Assembly (NCBI GenBank): GCA_950295325.1
Contig: OX485807.1
Coordinates: forward strand, 38,656,440-38,720,439
DNA: 64,000 nucleotides
From: Polytrichum commune
Lineage: Eukaryota; Streptophyta; Polytrichopsida; Polytrichales; Polytrichaceae
Direction of reading: 5' to 3'
Shown piece after piece: positions 27,157 to 38,525 of the stretch. Both the position numbers and the translations under genes were made by a program. How positions within the stretch are numbered: the stretch's first letter is position 1; each line of letters starts with the position of its first letter. The notes below the pieces were generated by a model. The model did not search any database. It was not told where the DNA came from and saw nothing but the letters and a program-made list of their open reading frames with translations.

Positions 27157-27801
27157 TTAAAGGCCCGATAACTTTTCTAATGTGTCATTGAGATCAGGTA
27201 AAGACCTCTCACTATAGACAAAGAAGCTTCTAATGTCACATTGTTTTGTTGATGTTAAATGTGCAACACCAATTCTAATGAGTTTGTCATGGATTTTTTC
27301 TATTCCTAACAACTCCAAAGTGTTGAAAATCTGAGAACCTTGGCTAGCCATAAAATTCAAAACATCTTTAGCATATTTTTGTGCATCGCTTAGCTTCACT
27401 ACTTTAGACTCATCATCACTGCTATCAACAATCAATGGGTCTACTTCCATGGAATCAAGAACCTGTTTGCCATCTTGCACTAATTGCACAAGCTCCTCAA
27501 TAGAATATTCCACCTCAAAATCATCTCCACCTTCCATGTTTATGTACTCCAAAGGACAAAGCTTTTCTACAAGCTTGCCTTCGACATGCAAACCCAAATT
27601 TAATGCGGCGATGAGATTGCTCAATTCCAAAGCTGCTTCCTCCATTTTGGACTTCATACGTTCATCAAAATCGTTGGTATCTGCATTCCACTCTGTAGGC
27701 AATATGGCGGACTTTCTCCAACAATTTCTAATGGTTTGATCATCTAATTCATGCCATGCCGCCACACACCATAGCATAGCTTGGAATAGATCAACATTCA
27801 T
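27157..27801 (-). pseudogene. C-terminal remnant of pogo/Tigger-type transposase
   Basis: It begins with LFQAMLWCVAAWHEL followed by IRNCWRKSAILP. This matches the conserved C-terminal hallmark of pogo/Tigger transposases (hydrophobic helix, W, then IxNCWRKxGI), which follows the DDE core. An acidic tail follows (IVDSSDDESKVV) and a Leu-rich end. Only about 360 bp separate its start from the element's right TIR, so the HTH DNA-binding and DDE catalytic domains are missing: truncated and non-autonomous. It is probably the original gene of the surrounding TIR element. Confidence 0.68.
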
Positions 27802-28161
27802 AGAGGCCGAGAAGTCTTGACAACGCCGTGAAAAGACAACACCTTTCAGTGTCGTGTATAGACAACACCGTTCAGGGTTGGTGCACGATCAAGTTCCAAG
27901 AATAGCATTGCATTTATCACAGGGGCGGCGCATGATCCTTTCGGCTACTACAATCTGTCCATCCAACCATCACATACAATCCATCCATACTTGGTATTAT
28001 CACATTTACACTACGGATTTTGGAAAAAAATAGTGACATTACCAAGGGTGATAGGGATAATAACGAGGGAGTTTTACACTATGAAAATCGGTTTCAAACT
28101 TTTAGGTGACAATATCAAGGTGTTCTACTAACAAGGGTGACATTATCAAGGTTAGACCGTA

Positions 28162-29292
28162 CCTTCAAAGATGGAATAGCGCCATAGCCATGCTCCTCTA
28201 CCGTAAATTTGTTGAAGGGGACGTGGTGAATGGTTGTCCATGTAGGTATCCTATTTTGAATCTAGTGCTAATGAGTTCGCCTTGAATGTTAATGACGGTT
28301 GTGGAAATCAGGTGTTGGCTCTCAACCAACGAAGCCTTATGAGTTGAATGTTTTGGTCATTGATGGTCTAGCTTTCATTTGTTTAGAATTAGGCATGTGT
28401 GGTATTTTACGTCATTATGTATGTGGATTTCATTAGGTTTTTGGTGGTGGGTTTGGATATAAAGGGCATTGAGTTTTGTGATTGAGTGTGCGTGTATGCC
28501 TCGTCTCACTCCAACTGTGATAGTTGTTGATGGGTTGAACCTCTCCAATATATGTTAACGATTTTTTGGTGTGTTCTTGCACGTTCTAATGGAGAGAGAA
28601 GAATCTAGATGATTTTGATGTTGTATTAGCGCAGGCCACTTGTAACCTAGAAGCGAGAAATGTTTAATGTAAGTAGCTCAACATTGTGAGCCTAAATTTT
28701 GCACCTTCCTCTTTGTATGGATTTTAGTTAGATTTGGACATATCTCCTTGCAATCCCCAACTTGCCACAATTGTTTATTGACTCCACAAATTTCAACCTT
28801 GTGGTGACCATGGTAGGACCAACTGGGTTTGGATTTTTGCTCACACTCTTGTGACCCATTCCACGTGCTCATCGCACCCATGAAGTCTTCAAATGTCACA
28901 ATACATATTCATTAGCTGCATATTATCGGGAAAGAGAAACAACCTTCCAAAGTCTATGGTCACTAGATTTTTGAGGGCGGGAAGGGGTATAGAAGGTGCC
29001 CTCTCTCTTGATTTTCAGTGGGCATTATGGTTTTGGAGAACGTTTGGTCTGCGTTGGTGAGATAAGCATGTGACTTCCAAAATAACCCAAAATAACCAAT
29101 TTTTGATAGACTAATGATATAACAATGATTGTTGAAGACCTTATTACTACTAAGAGGGCCTTCCTTTCTTTGTGCAAGTCAAAGAACCAAACAATTTTTG
29201 TATTGAAGATGGAGGAACATCTAGAAAATTAGGATATTTGCAATAGTCTCACAAGTAGTAAGAAGTTTATCAGGCCTTTGAATTCTGTGGGT
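28162..29292. other. Intergenic, no gene seen
   Basis: AT-rich sequence between the pogo-like element and the MITE. One minus ORF (28678-28899) without recognisable features. Confidence 0.5.
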
Positions 29293-29300
29293 ATCGAGTA

Positions 29301-29851
29301 CACGGGTAGATCACTTAGTGCATTTTAAAAACGACGTGCGGCATAATATAGAGAGGATTAAAATCATTTGAAATAAAAATTATAAAGGAATTCCAAATAA
29401 TAAAGGGGCCATTAAATGTACACAATCCCATTATAAGTAAGTTAGATGGACATAAAATGTGGGCCATTTTTTTTTTGTAAAATTAATATAAGGGCTAAAG
29501 ATAAGGATCCAAGAAGGTATGTTTAGTATGGTATGTAAATGGGGTTAGGACTCACGGGGATGGATGATAATTGGGATTTCCGTCTGTCCAAAAATGGATG
29601 AAAAGGGAACGCGCCGTCGTTGGGGTCGTCTTCCCCACGTCCGTTTATTACTAAAAAGGAATATAGAGTACAAAAAATTGCAGTGGCTTGGACAATATAA
29701 GTAATGGAAGGGTGCAAACAAATGGGCCATTTTTGAAATTTAAGTAATTATAGGGAGGCTTTAATTCAGCCCTTGAAGGTAAATATCCCCAAAACAAATA
29801 ACCCCTAGCAGCACGTGGTGCACAAAAATGCCTTAGAGTGATCTACCTGTG
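29301..29851. mobile_element. 551-bp MITE derived from element A
   Basis: Starts CACGGGTAGATCACTTAGTG and ends in the inverse, AGTGATCTACCTGTG. The 8-mer ATCGAGTA flanks both sides (29293-29300 and 29852-29859). The first about 340 bp match element A from 5102, and the last about 210 bp match element A to 13283. It is an internal-deletion derivative, and both of its deletion edges lie near a 'tttatta'-type sequence. No coding capacity. Confidence 0.9.
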
Positions 29852-29859
29852 ATCGAGTA

Positions 29860-31870
29860 TGATCTGATTCACTAGAAATGTGTCTCATAAGATGTTGAGC
29901 ACAAGAACATGCATCCTTGTTGCTCCATGTTGAGCAGACACACGATCCACTGGATGTAATACCAATATTAGTTGGACACTGGACAACATTTGAGGAAATG
30001 TGTTGCTTGTTGTATTGATTCAAGATCTTGACTATGCAACCAACATTGTTGATTTTATGAATATAGGGTGCAACTTGAGTATTGGTGCAGTCTATAGTGA
30101 TGAAGTTGGGACGTACTTGAAGGTTTCAAAACGCTTAGTTGTTGTACATGGAGATGTTGTATCATATCATGTTAAACTAGCAATCTCTTGAATTTTGATT
30201 CCTTCCATTGAGAGCATTAGAGTGGGCGGTTCGGTTAAGGTGGTTAAATGAGGTTCATTTTGACATAAGGGATGCAAGTTGGGTTTATTTAGATCCCAAT
30301 TGTTGCCGATGTTTTGATGTATCTAGCAGGTGAAATTTGGTACACCTACCACTATCCTGCTTGTGGGAATAGAGATGATGAACTTTACGGTGTGGGAGGA
30401 GAAGGAAAGAGAAACACATGTGGATGATGAAGGTCCATGTATGTGGTGGCCCCATCTACCAAGTTTTAGTTGGACTTAAGTGACACACCGACTTCATAAG
30501 TTGAGTCACACTTATCTCTTTATCCCAAACTGCGAAGCCTCCGAAGTGTGAACCTAATGTGTGAGGCTCGGCCTAGACTTGCGCTTGTGCCTTCTAGTTG
30601 CTTCAAAGTGTACTCCTCCCCGTTGTCTTTGATTAATCAAACATAGATTGATTGCAATGCACTTTGAGTCTCACCTCGAGCTTCAACTCATGACTTGGCG
30701 GAGGTAGACAACTATGTTTTTTTCTACAGAGTGAGAGGATCTAAATGTGGAGGATTTGAAGAGGTAGGGGGTGTGAGAATTGCAAGTCTATAGAGGGCTT
30801 TAAGTTGCACCAAGTTACACATATGATTATGGCGATCTAGCACCAGATGTCCGTAGATTCGGTAGCCTCATGATTCATGTAAGTTCATACTTCTTTTGTC
30901 ATTATTTTGGCATTTTGTACAAGGTTGATTTTCGTATAACAACATAGGTGGAAGTCAAGAAGGATTACATGTTTTGTGTCATTGGTTTTTAGAACTAAAT
31001 ATTGATATGTTTATGTTGCTATGAACTTTTATAGAGAGATTTTATTATAAGTGGGGGCGCAAGATATGGTTGACCAATAAATTATGACAATAAAGGGATA
31101 ACTATTGAGCCTGAGATGGATTTAGTACATTTTGAGCATAGTCTAAATCTCATTATAACACATGTGTTTTTGGCGTCCATTTATAAATACAAACCTACCA
31201 TATACCTACCACTCAAATAGAGGTGTATGATTAGTGGTTTATTTTTACGTCAAATCTTAAGACAAATAAAACAATTTCATTCCATTGCCAATATCTCCAA
31301 GTCTCCAAACTCATGTGGTTCAAAGTGCCCAAACTCATCCTACCGTAAGTCAATGATGCTAAGCCTATCATAAAACATTTTAAGTTGAAAGAGCATGCAA
31401 CAATTGAAGAAATACACTCTATGTTGTTGATAATATTTGATATCTCCTTTTTGTTGCTATGACATGTCAATAGGCAAAGTAAGCTCAAAACACTATATTC
31501 GGTAATTGGAGACTTTTTGTTGATTATGAGACTATATAAGGATGCGCATTTCAAAATTGGACCAGTAATGACGACTAAAAATCCCATATGTATAATGGTA
31601 TGCTACTATTATTATACATAAAGGCATGGAAGTGAACAAAAATGTGAGGCATACATGAAAATAGTTGCGTATGAAATGACAACTCGTTATGAATGGAAGG
31701 GAAGGTGCGAAGAATGAATGGAAGTTTAATGAATTAATTGGGATTGAAATACAATTATAATGGAAATACCATCAATGTCTTGAGTAACTTGGAATAGCAT
31801 ACTAGAAAGTAAGCACTTAAATATGTTCTACACCTAAGCATTTAGGGAGTCCGTCCCACTAGTACGCTTC
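29860..31870. other. Intergenic, no gene seen
   Basis: AT-rich with only short unsupported ORFs (31231-31587 minus, 30000-30191 plus). The next supported feature is the 3' exon of paralogue copy 1. Confidence 0.5.
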
Positions 31871-31873
31871 TAG

Positions 31874-32845
31874 TCACACTAGTCCGACCCACCATTTTTT
31901 TTTTGCGGCTAAGTCCTTTTTTTTGGCGGCCTCCATGGCTCTAAAAATCTCAGGCCCACGACTGTATCCTTGTGTGTTGCCTGGACAAGAATATGTGTCG
32001 TTCTTGCATGTTTCAGGACGCGCTCCCGAATTGTACGAGGTGGTATTATAAGTAGAATACGAGGGCGTTTGCGAAAGGGAACGTCTTGCGCTTCTCCGGA
32101 GGGCCAGACAACGATCGGACTCGGAAGATGCGGCCTTGAGGGCGTGCCTATCCAAGGAGGACGTGGAGGAGGGCCGGGCACCAAGCGAGCGGGTAGCCAC
32201 CTGCGAAACAACGTCATAGGAAGATAAGAATAGGAATGGAGTGGGAAAAATAATGAGGGCGGTTTGGGATGGGCGCTCGTAAAGAGAACGGCACGCACAC
32301 GGAAGACAAGCAAAACAAAAGCGGCAAAGGGGTTTAGGGTTGAGGAGGGCACCTTGGCTGTGGGCACGTCCATGCGGGGAACGGTAGGAACGAGGGGGGC
32401 GTCGACGGGAGCATCCGGAGCCGATGGAACTATTGCACTGTTGGATGGCGGGGGGGGAGTCGAGGCGTGGAGGAACGGAGTCGGCAGGGGAGGTGTGGCA
32501 ACGGGGGCCTTCCATGCGGAGACGCCGGCTTGGCCCACGACGAGCGACGGCGTCGTCCCTCGAGGGTGAGAGGTGTCCCAAACGAACGAGCGTCCGTTTC
32601 TCCTTGGAGAGGGGGGAGGGCGACGGGGCGTACGCGCGGGGGACAAGTGCTGGGGGCGGGCTGTTGACGACGCCGTCGTCGATGCCGACGTCGCGGGAGT
32701 AATCCACGGCCGAGGCCGCGTCGACCGCCGAGAAGTGGTAGAGGGATGGCATTTGGAAGTCCGTGACGTCGCGAGAAGGGGATGCCGGGGGCGAGAGGGG
32801 ACGGGAAGGGCCGTCGACTACAGGGGCGTCGCATATGGGGGCAGA
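31874..32845 (-). pseudogene. Copy 1, exons E1 and E2 (terminal exons, frameshifted)
   Basis: E1 runs from an acceptor (CCCATAG at 32846-32847) to a GTGCCC donor after 32353. E2 runs 32200-31874 after TTTCGCAG. The E1 product has VDAASAVDYSRDVGIDDGVV followed by NSPPP and basic Ser/Pro-rich sequence. E2 ends with TTSYNSGARP, GYSRGPEIFRAMEAAKKK and a Lys-rich tail. The same blocks occur in copy 2 (YDAASTIDYSK, VVDSPPP, SSYNSGGR, GYSRGAEIFRNVEA). E1 is 493 nt, one more than a multiple of three. The frame shifts at a run of eight C (minus strand, about 32449-32457), after which the homologous phase-0 frame continues to the donor. No ATG starts the exon. Function unknown. Confidence 0.6.
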
Positions 32846-32938
32846 CTATGGGCAAGAACAAGAACAAGAACAAGAACAACAAAAAACAAAAACAAACATC
32901 CAAAAACAGAGCAAGCATTAGATATGTGAACCACATGA

Positions 32939-35900
32939 TGTGGGAACCCACAAACACCAAAAGTTCCGGATTGGCGGGTTTTTGTTCCAAATCCGGATAT
33001 TTCCGGGTGACCTTAGTATCGTCCAGGGATTCTGTGAAGTGTAGGAGGTCTAAAACTCTCCGTACCTGCTTATTTCTTCTTCCTTAGCCAAATTTCCGGA
33101 AATCCTAATTTCCGGATATTTGGTCCAATGGTCTTTGGGGACATTCTTAGCCTTTTTCCGGAGGGTACCTCTCCGGATGTTATTTCTAGGTCCTCTTTAT
33201 AATACTTACCCACCCCTTTACGTCTACCCTCTAGAATAATTGGTTTCTTCCGGTGAAGACGTCCTTGATAAGGTTAGAATCCGGAAACTCCCTCACAACC
33301 AATCCGGATTGATCAGGTCCGTCCTGGCAGGTCACGCAGAGAGATCTGGATTGTTTTTTGGGACCAAAGTGGCCAGAGGAGTCCGGATTCCAACCGGAGA
33401 TCTAACTCGACGGGATGAGTAGGTGACCCGTACCACTTTCCGGATTACCCCGTCCAAAGACTGTGAGACCTCTTCAGAAGGTCGGATGGCGTAAGTCCGG
33501 CACCTTCCGGATCTTGCCCAGTCCTAACGACGGCTATCTCACATGGACGTTACCCAGGCATTCGGAACAATGAGGATCTCTTCCTACTGCACTCCGGAGG
33601 TGGCCTCCTATCGGAATCCTTACTGATCCGGACCTCTCCTTCTCCGTCCGACGGATCTGTCCGGCTACCTTTACCTTGGATTCTACTCAATCTGAGATAA
33701 CTAGGCGATCCGTACCACTAATCCGGGCAGGTCCGTCTAAGGACGGTGGGACCTCTTCAGAAGATCAGATTGGCGTAAGTCCGGATTCCTTCCGGATCTC
33801 ACCCAATCTTCCCAGCGGCTATCCCACCTAGACGTTACCCAACCTACCGGATTAGTGAGGTTTCCCTCCCACTACACTCAGAGAGGATCTACAAGGCGGT
33901 AACCGGATCTGATCCGGGTCTCCTCTCTCATGTCCTATCCGGAACTCCTATCATTCATGCCCTCCCTTTCTCTTCCACTAACGATCTCCGGGTCATTCAC
34001 ACACACATCAATCAAGAGAAGTCAAGGGGTGAGAAGCAAAGACATTTATTCGGAGTAGGAGTAATCACAATACAACAATGGAGAAGGAACCCCCCCCCCA
34101 AGCTCCTTATTCAGCCTTAAGTAGAGGCTCAAAAATCCCTAAACTGAGGGCGGCGGCCCAAGCGGCCGCCGCTCAAGAAAACCCTAACTACCCCCGGTCT
34201 CCCGGATTTCTCGGATCCAGATCCGGGTTTTCCGCTGACACTACCAAAGGAAAATTTTATTAATCGTCTTCAAAAACTCCTAAGTCCTACTTGCCTACCT
34301 CCCTTCTGCCTAATCAATCTAGCCACTCCCCTAATTAAGAAGACCGGTGCTTCTTCGGAGCCGATCCCTCCTTGGAGTGACTCCCTAATCCGCTGACGGC
34401 GGATGAGCCCCCGGCCGGCGACGCCTTCTGCAGCCGCGTGAGCATCCTCCTCATGTTCGGAGACGGAGCAACCTCGTCCTCCGAATCCGCTGCCCTCTCG
34501 GTCCGTGGGGTAGCGGTCCCTGGTGTCCCGGAGACTGTCCCTGGGGTTCCGGAAGCTGTCCCCATCCGGATGCTTCGGACTGGAGAAGGATCGCTTCCGG
34601 TGCCCTGCTCCGGATTCCGTCCACCCGAGAGTGAAGCCGTCCGCGGATCCCTGTTGGAGGCCACTCTCAAGTGTGGCGGAGGAAATGGACTCACCACTTG
34701 GCAGTCCCGTGGAGACGATGGCGAGGCGTGGGTCATAGGAGCCTTGCCCCTACTCGGAGTGGCCTCCCGATCGGAAGTTTGGTGCCGGATCGGCGTCCGA
34801 GCCCTATCCAGAGTCCGGGACCTATCCGAGTTCCGCGGAACAGGGGACTGGCCCCTTCCGGATCGGACCGACCCGGTGCTCTTCCGCCTCACCTGGGGAG
34901 AATGGACCCTTTCCGGAGCCCCTCCGGAATGACCAGGCCGAGAGCCGCCTCCTTGCTGGCTGGGTCCTGCAGAGGCCGGCGGATTCTGAACCAGGGCTAC
35001 TTCACCAACCACCTCGTAGAGGGTCCCGGTTGGTGACCCTGGCGGACCCGGATAGAGCACTCTCCGCGGTGTTCCGCTTGGCGGGACCACCCTCTGGATT
35101 TCCGCCAGGAGATCCTTCATCGTCCGTGAATACTTCACGAGGATGGGGAGGGTCTGCCTGGCTGAAGCCGGTTCTCCTGACTCCATCATCAGGTCGTAGA
35201 GATGTGCCTTGTTCACGATCTCCGCCGGATGACCCACCAGCTCCCGGATCCGGCTGAAGAGCACTGCCTGCTCCGCATGATACTTCCGGATCTCCTCACT
35301 CTTCTGACTCAGCTCCTGGGTCATAGCCGCTACCTGTGCGGTGAGGTGGGCGTTCTCCGTCTTGGCCTGCTCCAGCTCCTTCCGGTCCGCCCTCTTTGCC
35401 AATTCCCGGAGAATGTTTCCGGGTCCGCAGTCGTCCAGAGCATGGTTCGCCCCCTTGACGATGTGCTCCAGTCGGTAGTACTGGGTCTTGAGGTCCTCCA
35501 TCCCCTCCTGGAACCGCTTGAATGGATTCTCCGGGAAGTCCCAAGCGGATAGGTCCACATTTCGCCATGGGGTCTCCCGGCTGGGTCCGGCTTCCGGATG
35601 TTGGTGCGGGGGAGGGGGAGAGAGTGGCCTCGAGACGGTTGGTGGCGGGCTTCCGGGTGACGAAGGAGGTGCTTCCGGAAGAATAGGGTCGCTGGAGGTC
35701 TCCGTCTCGACGTCTCCGGCTTCCGGGAGCAGCTTGTAGGTGACCTCATCCGCCGCTATTGTGAGCAGGTCCTCCTCCTCTGCCGTGATGCAGTCGAAAT
35801 GCTGGTAGAGGTGCAAAATGAAGGGGGAGAGGAAGGAGGGTTTCCGGCCAATATGGGGGAGGGCCCGTCCGACTATCTCCTGGATGATCAGGCCCCAATT

Positions 35901-37074
35901 CACCGGCCGGACTCCGGACATTGCACCAAACAGCGTGTTAGCCATGGTGAGGCTAATCCGCTTCGGCTTGTCCGGATTGAGAATGGGCAGGAGAAACTCT
36001 AGCACTCTCCGCTCCCTAATATTTCGGCAGTTCCCTGGGTGAAACCCGTCCTTTGGATCCGCGTCCCCTCTGAATTTCCCGGCGAACAGGCCGTCGCGGC
36101 GGCCGGCCCACCCCTCCGTGATTCCCCTGGGAAACCCGTAGACCCTGTTCCACGTATCCGGAGTCCAATGTTCCGGATCCCTCCTCTTTGTGCCTAGCCA
36201 CTGATTTCCCCTCTCGAATTTAAACTCGCGGAGGGTATCTTCCGCTCTGAGATTCTAGGGTTTGGAGAGCAATCCCGCACAACCCATGACCCTGAGATCC
36301 TCCGCGAGCTCCTGCAGCTCTCTATCCTCCCTCGGAATTGCAGGGGTGAGGGCTTTCAGCGGAATCGGGATGGGTTCCCGCTGATCCTCTTCCCGTGCTT
36401 CCGGCATTTTCCTCTCCTCTCACCCTTTCTGGCTTGCAACCTCTCCCTCTCTCTTCCGGAGTCCTTCTCTTCCGTCTAAGTGCCACAAAGTCCCGGCAAG
36501 CCCACTGCCGGTGACTGAAAAGTGCTGAGTCCCAGCAATCCAACTGCTGGCGGCTCGAAAGAAGGAACACCTCACCACTCGTTCTCTCAACAGGTTGCCT
36601 TTTTCCAGAAAAGAGTGTGAGGGAGAAGGAAGGGACCCTTAAATATCCTTCCTCCCTCTTCCTTCCCCTGTTACCGTTCGGTTTAACGGAAAACGGTTAC
36701 CAACCGTTTTCCGGCGGTTCCCACCAACGGTTTTACTAACATTTTCGCCAACAGCTCTCTTTTCCCCCAACCGCCATAAGGCCCGTTGTAACCGCCACTT
36801 CCGGGCCGTTGGGTAATCTTGGCGCGTCCGTCACTTGGTCCGGACCAAGGGTTTGGACCATGATTGCATGGTCCGCCCATCCTATTTGACGGACCGGTCA
36901 TAGTACTTATTTAGAGTCGTTTTACCGCACAAGGCGGGGTTAGACTACTCTATTTCCTAGTACCATTAATTTTGTCCTAATAGACCCTATTATCCTCAGA
37001 TAAGCAAGGTAAAATACGGAAATTGAATCCGTATTTCCGTATTTCCGTATTTCCGTCGAATTTGGACTCCCACA
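32939..37074 (-). mobile_element. 4.1-kb element with CATGA target duplication and a plant-mobile-type ORF
   Basis: Ends read TGTGGGAACCC (32939) and ...GGACTCCCACA (to 37074), i.e. TG...CA with a 7-bp inverted terminus TGTGGGA. The 5-mer CATGA is duplicated at 32934-32938 and 37075-37079. A 5-bp duplication with TG...CA ends is LTR-retrotransposon-like, but I find no long direct terminal repeats, so the class is open (an unusual non-LTR-bearing derivative, or a DNA element). TATA-like sequences occur on the minus strand at about 36640 and about 33205. The element is saturated with the short palindrome TCCGGA. It lies in the gap between exons D and E of copy 1. Removing it leaves about 90 bp there, close to the about 140 bp of copy 2. 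Confidence 0.75.
34335..36407 (-). pseudogene. Gag-like / plant-mobile-element ORF with one in-frame stop
   Basis: Frame opens at ATG 36407 (MPEAREEDQREPIPIPLK) and stays open to 34335 except for a TAG at 36257-36255: 690 sense codons counting through the stop. N-terminal part: FERGNQWLGTKRRDPEHW, RVYGFPRGITEGW, LLPILNPDKPKRISLTMANT, GVRPVNWGLIIQEIVG, the layout of the plant putative-transposon/mobile domain found in ORF1 of plant retroelements. Middle: coiled-coil (LTAQVAAMTQELSQKSEEIR, about 35270-35390). C-terminal third: Pro/Ser/Arg-rich, probably nucleic-acid binding. No protease, RT or integrase is present, so it is non-autonomous. Opposite-strand ORFs here are shadows. Confidence 0.6.
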
Positions 37075-37104
37075 CATGATAACAAGCAAACACATGGAGG
37101 CATT

Positions 37105-37872
37105 TCAAATCAATTTATTGAGTTTGGCGAGCCTCATGATGCTCTTATATACATTATCGCGGGGGCTTAGCGCCGCATTGCCGAAGGGGTTGGACCTAAC
37201 AAAAAATGGGATGCTACCGGCGTGGAGCACGAGCCTTCTAAGGTAGGGGGCTAGCCTATTGACCAAAAATGTGTCTTGCCTATCGCCGGTCCAAGTGTCC
37301 GGGAAGATGACGTTGCCCGGGGGGTTCAACACGCTCTTGGTGGGGCTGTCGTCGATGAGGAGGGTGTTCTCAGGAGTCGGCCACCACCCGTGGGGCGTCC
37401 CATGCAGACGGGGGACGCCTTGCCAGAGTCTTGAACGGAGGACCTTGAGGAACTGTTGTCCTTTGCCTCGACCGCCAAACTTGGGCACCGGTCGGCCTTT
37501 CTCGTCGAGCAGCTCGTCGCAGTCCTCTTGGCCGAGGACGAGGCAAGGGCTCGGGAGATCACGGAATAAGAAGTGGACGATGGGCTCCGTGTTGTCCATG
37601 ACCATGGAGCTCCACACAACGACGTGGGCGAACTCGACCACCTCGCGAAGGAAGTCCCGCAGGCCGGGACGGGCGCGGACAGCCTTGCGGTTAATGAGGG
37701 TGTCGAGCTCGCCGTCGTAGTCCCTTTCGTCGGGGTGACGGAAGGGACGCGTGGGGACCCTTGGGATGTGTTGGGTGTGACACAACACCCTGTTGAGGTC
37801 AAAAACGAGGAACGGTTTGTTCCGGGTTCGAGGTCCACTGGTCGAGGGGTTGCGACCTATCTCCGGGGGGTC
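37105..37872 (-). CDS. Copy 1, exon D: FCP1-type HAD phosphatase-like domain
   Basis: Acceptor TTCATCACAG lies at 37873-37874. The exon is 256 codons in phase 0, ending ...LAKLNKLI and a stop. Domain order: KPFLVFDLNRVLCHTQ (HAD motif I, DxN instead of DxD), FAHVVVWSSM (motif II, Ser), then a Lys-containing stretch, NTLLIDDSPTKSVL (motif IV, DD intact). This is the FCP1/NIF/SCP layout, which dephosphorylates phospho-Ser/Thr in classical members. The second Asp (general acid) is Asn here and in copy 2, so activity may be altered or lost. It follows exon C through a phase-0 intron rich in palindromes, so it is probably the C-terminal domain of the same protein. No ATG at the exon start. Confidence 0.72.
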   Translation of the reverse strand, partial: DPPEIGRNPSTSGPRTRNKPFLVFDLNRVLCHTQHIPRVPTRPFRHPDERDYDGELDTLINRKAVRARPGLRDFLREVVEFAHVVVWSSMVMDNTEPIVHFLFRDLPSPCLVLGQEDCDELLDEKGRPVPKFGGRGKGQQFLKVLRSRLWQGVPRLHGTPHGWWPTPENTLLIDDSPTKSVLNPPGNVIFPDTWTGDRQDTFLVNRLAPYLRRLVLHAGSIPFFVRSNPFGNAALSPRDNVYKSIMRLAKLNKLI

Positions 37873-38005
37873 CTGTGATGAACAACGCGACTAGTTTAAT
37901 TCTATGATCCAATAAAGAAATTGTTGCGTTGAAAATAAAGACGATGCATTATGGGAAAAGAGGAGGAAGTGAGGAGGGTGCAAGGAGAATGTTCAGAGGG
38001 GCACA

Positions 38006-38157
38006 ATTGCGAACGACCGTTCGTGAATGAAGGTTGCGGGGCGGTGCACATCATTTATGAACGCGCGTTCGTGAGCGCGGATGCATGCATATACGAACGC
38101 TCGTTCGCGAAGGATGTCAAGACGGGGTCGCACAGTTTTACGAACGAGCGTGAGTGA
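38006..38157. repeat. Copy 1 palindromes in intron C/D (four, partly decayed)
   Basis: Palindromes at about 38006-38028 (centre AC), 38054-38075 (CG), 38090-38111 (CT) and 38136-38157 (half decayed), all with the ACGAACG...CGTTCGT core or near variants. Intron between exons C and D of copy 1. Confidence 0.8.
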
Positions 38158-38446
38158 GTGAGGTGTGCATGCAAAGAATGCAAGGACGCGCAAGAGCACA
38201 GACAACACAAGACGCGAGAATATGCAATAAGTTGAGGGGATGCGAGCAGAGATCGTCTGCTCATATATTAATTTGGTGAATATGTACATTTGTCTCGCGT
38301 GATAATCTATCACAATTTCCTAAGGAAAAAATGCAGTGTCCTACAAAATTGATCGGCCCAAGCGATCACGTAGAAAAATGCTCGCGCGGGCAACGTGATG
38401 TCGATGGAGTTGAAGCGCCAAGAACACAACGCGGGGGGTTAGTGAT

Positions 38447-38525
38447 ATTACGAACGCGCATTCGTAAAACATTTGGCATTCTCAGAGATGAGTTACCTCT
38501 TTGATTAACGAACGCGCGTTCGTAA
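38447..38525. repeat. Copy 1 palindromes spanning the exon C donor
   Basis: One palindrome in the intron (38447-38468, 27 nt after the donor) and one in the last codons of exon C (38505-38525, read as TNARS on the minus strand). Core ACGAACG/CGTTCGT, centres CG. Confidence 0.85.

Larger units (their letters stand above)
19865..28159. mobile_element. 8.3-kb pogo/Tigger-like TIR element with captured or nested genes
   Basis: The left terminus CAGTCTAACCTTGATAATGT (19865) and the right terminus (reverse complement CGGTCTAACCTTGATAATGT, ending 28159) are inverted repeats. Each is flanked by the dinucleotide TA (19863-19864 and 28160-28161). TA duplication and a CAGT start are typical of pogo/Tigger elements of the Tc1/mariner superfamily. 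A C-terminal pogo-type transposase remnant lies next to the right end (27157-27801), in the minus sense. Additional AT-rich 'gtgatattatcaaa' type words lie near both ends. The rest is filled by a plus-strand gene set (20536-23835) and a minus-strand gene set (25024-27072) that do not look like pogo genes. Confidence 0.78.

Noticed and set aside
31909-32646. 245-residue minus ORF in a second frame as a separate gene
   Set aside because: It is the continuation frame of exon E1 after the C8 frameshift; only the part after the run matches the paralogue layout.
34438-35739. Several plus-strand ORFs over 34.4-35.7 kb
   Set aside because: Shadows of the minus-strand gag-like ORF; no independent protein features.
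32939-37074. Ordinary LTR retrotransposon with two LTRs
   Set aside because: Compared both ends by eye; only a 7-bp inverted terminus, no long direct repeat, so I left the class open.
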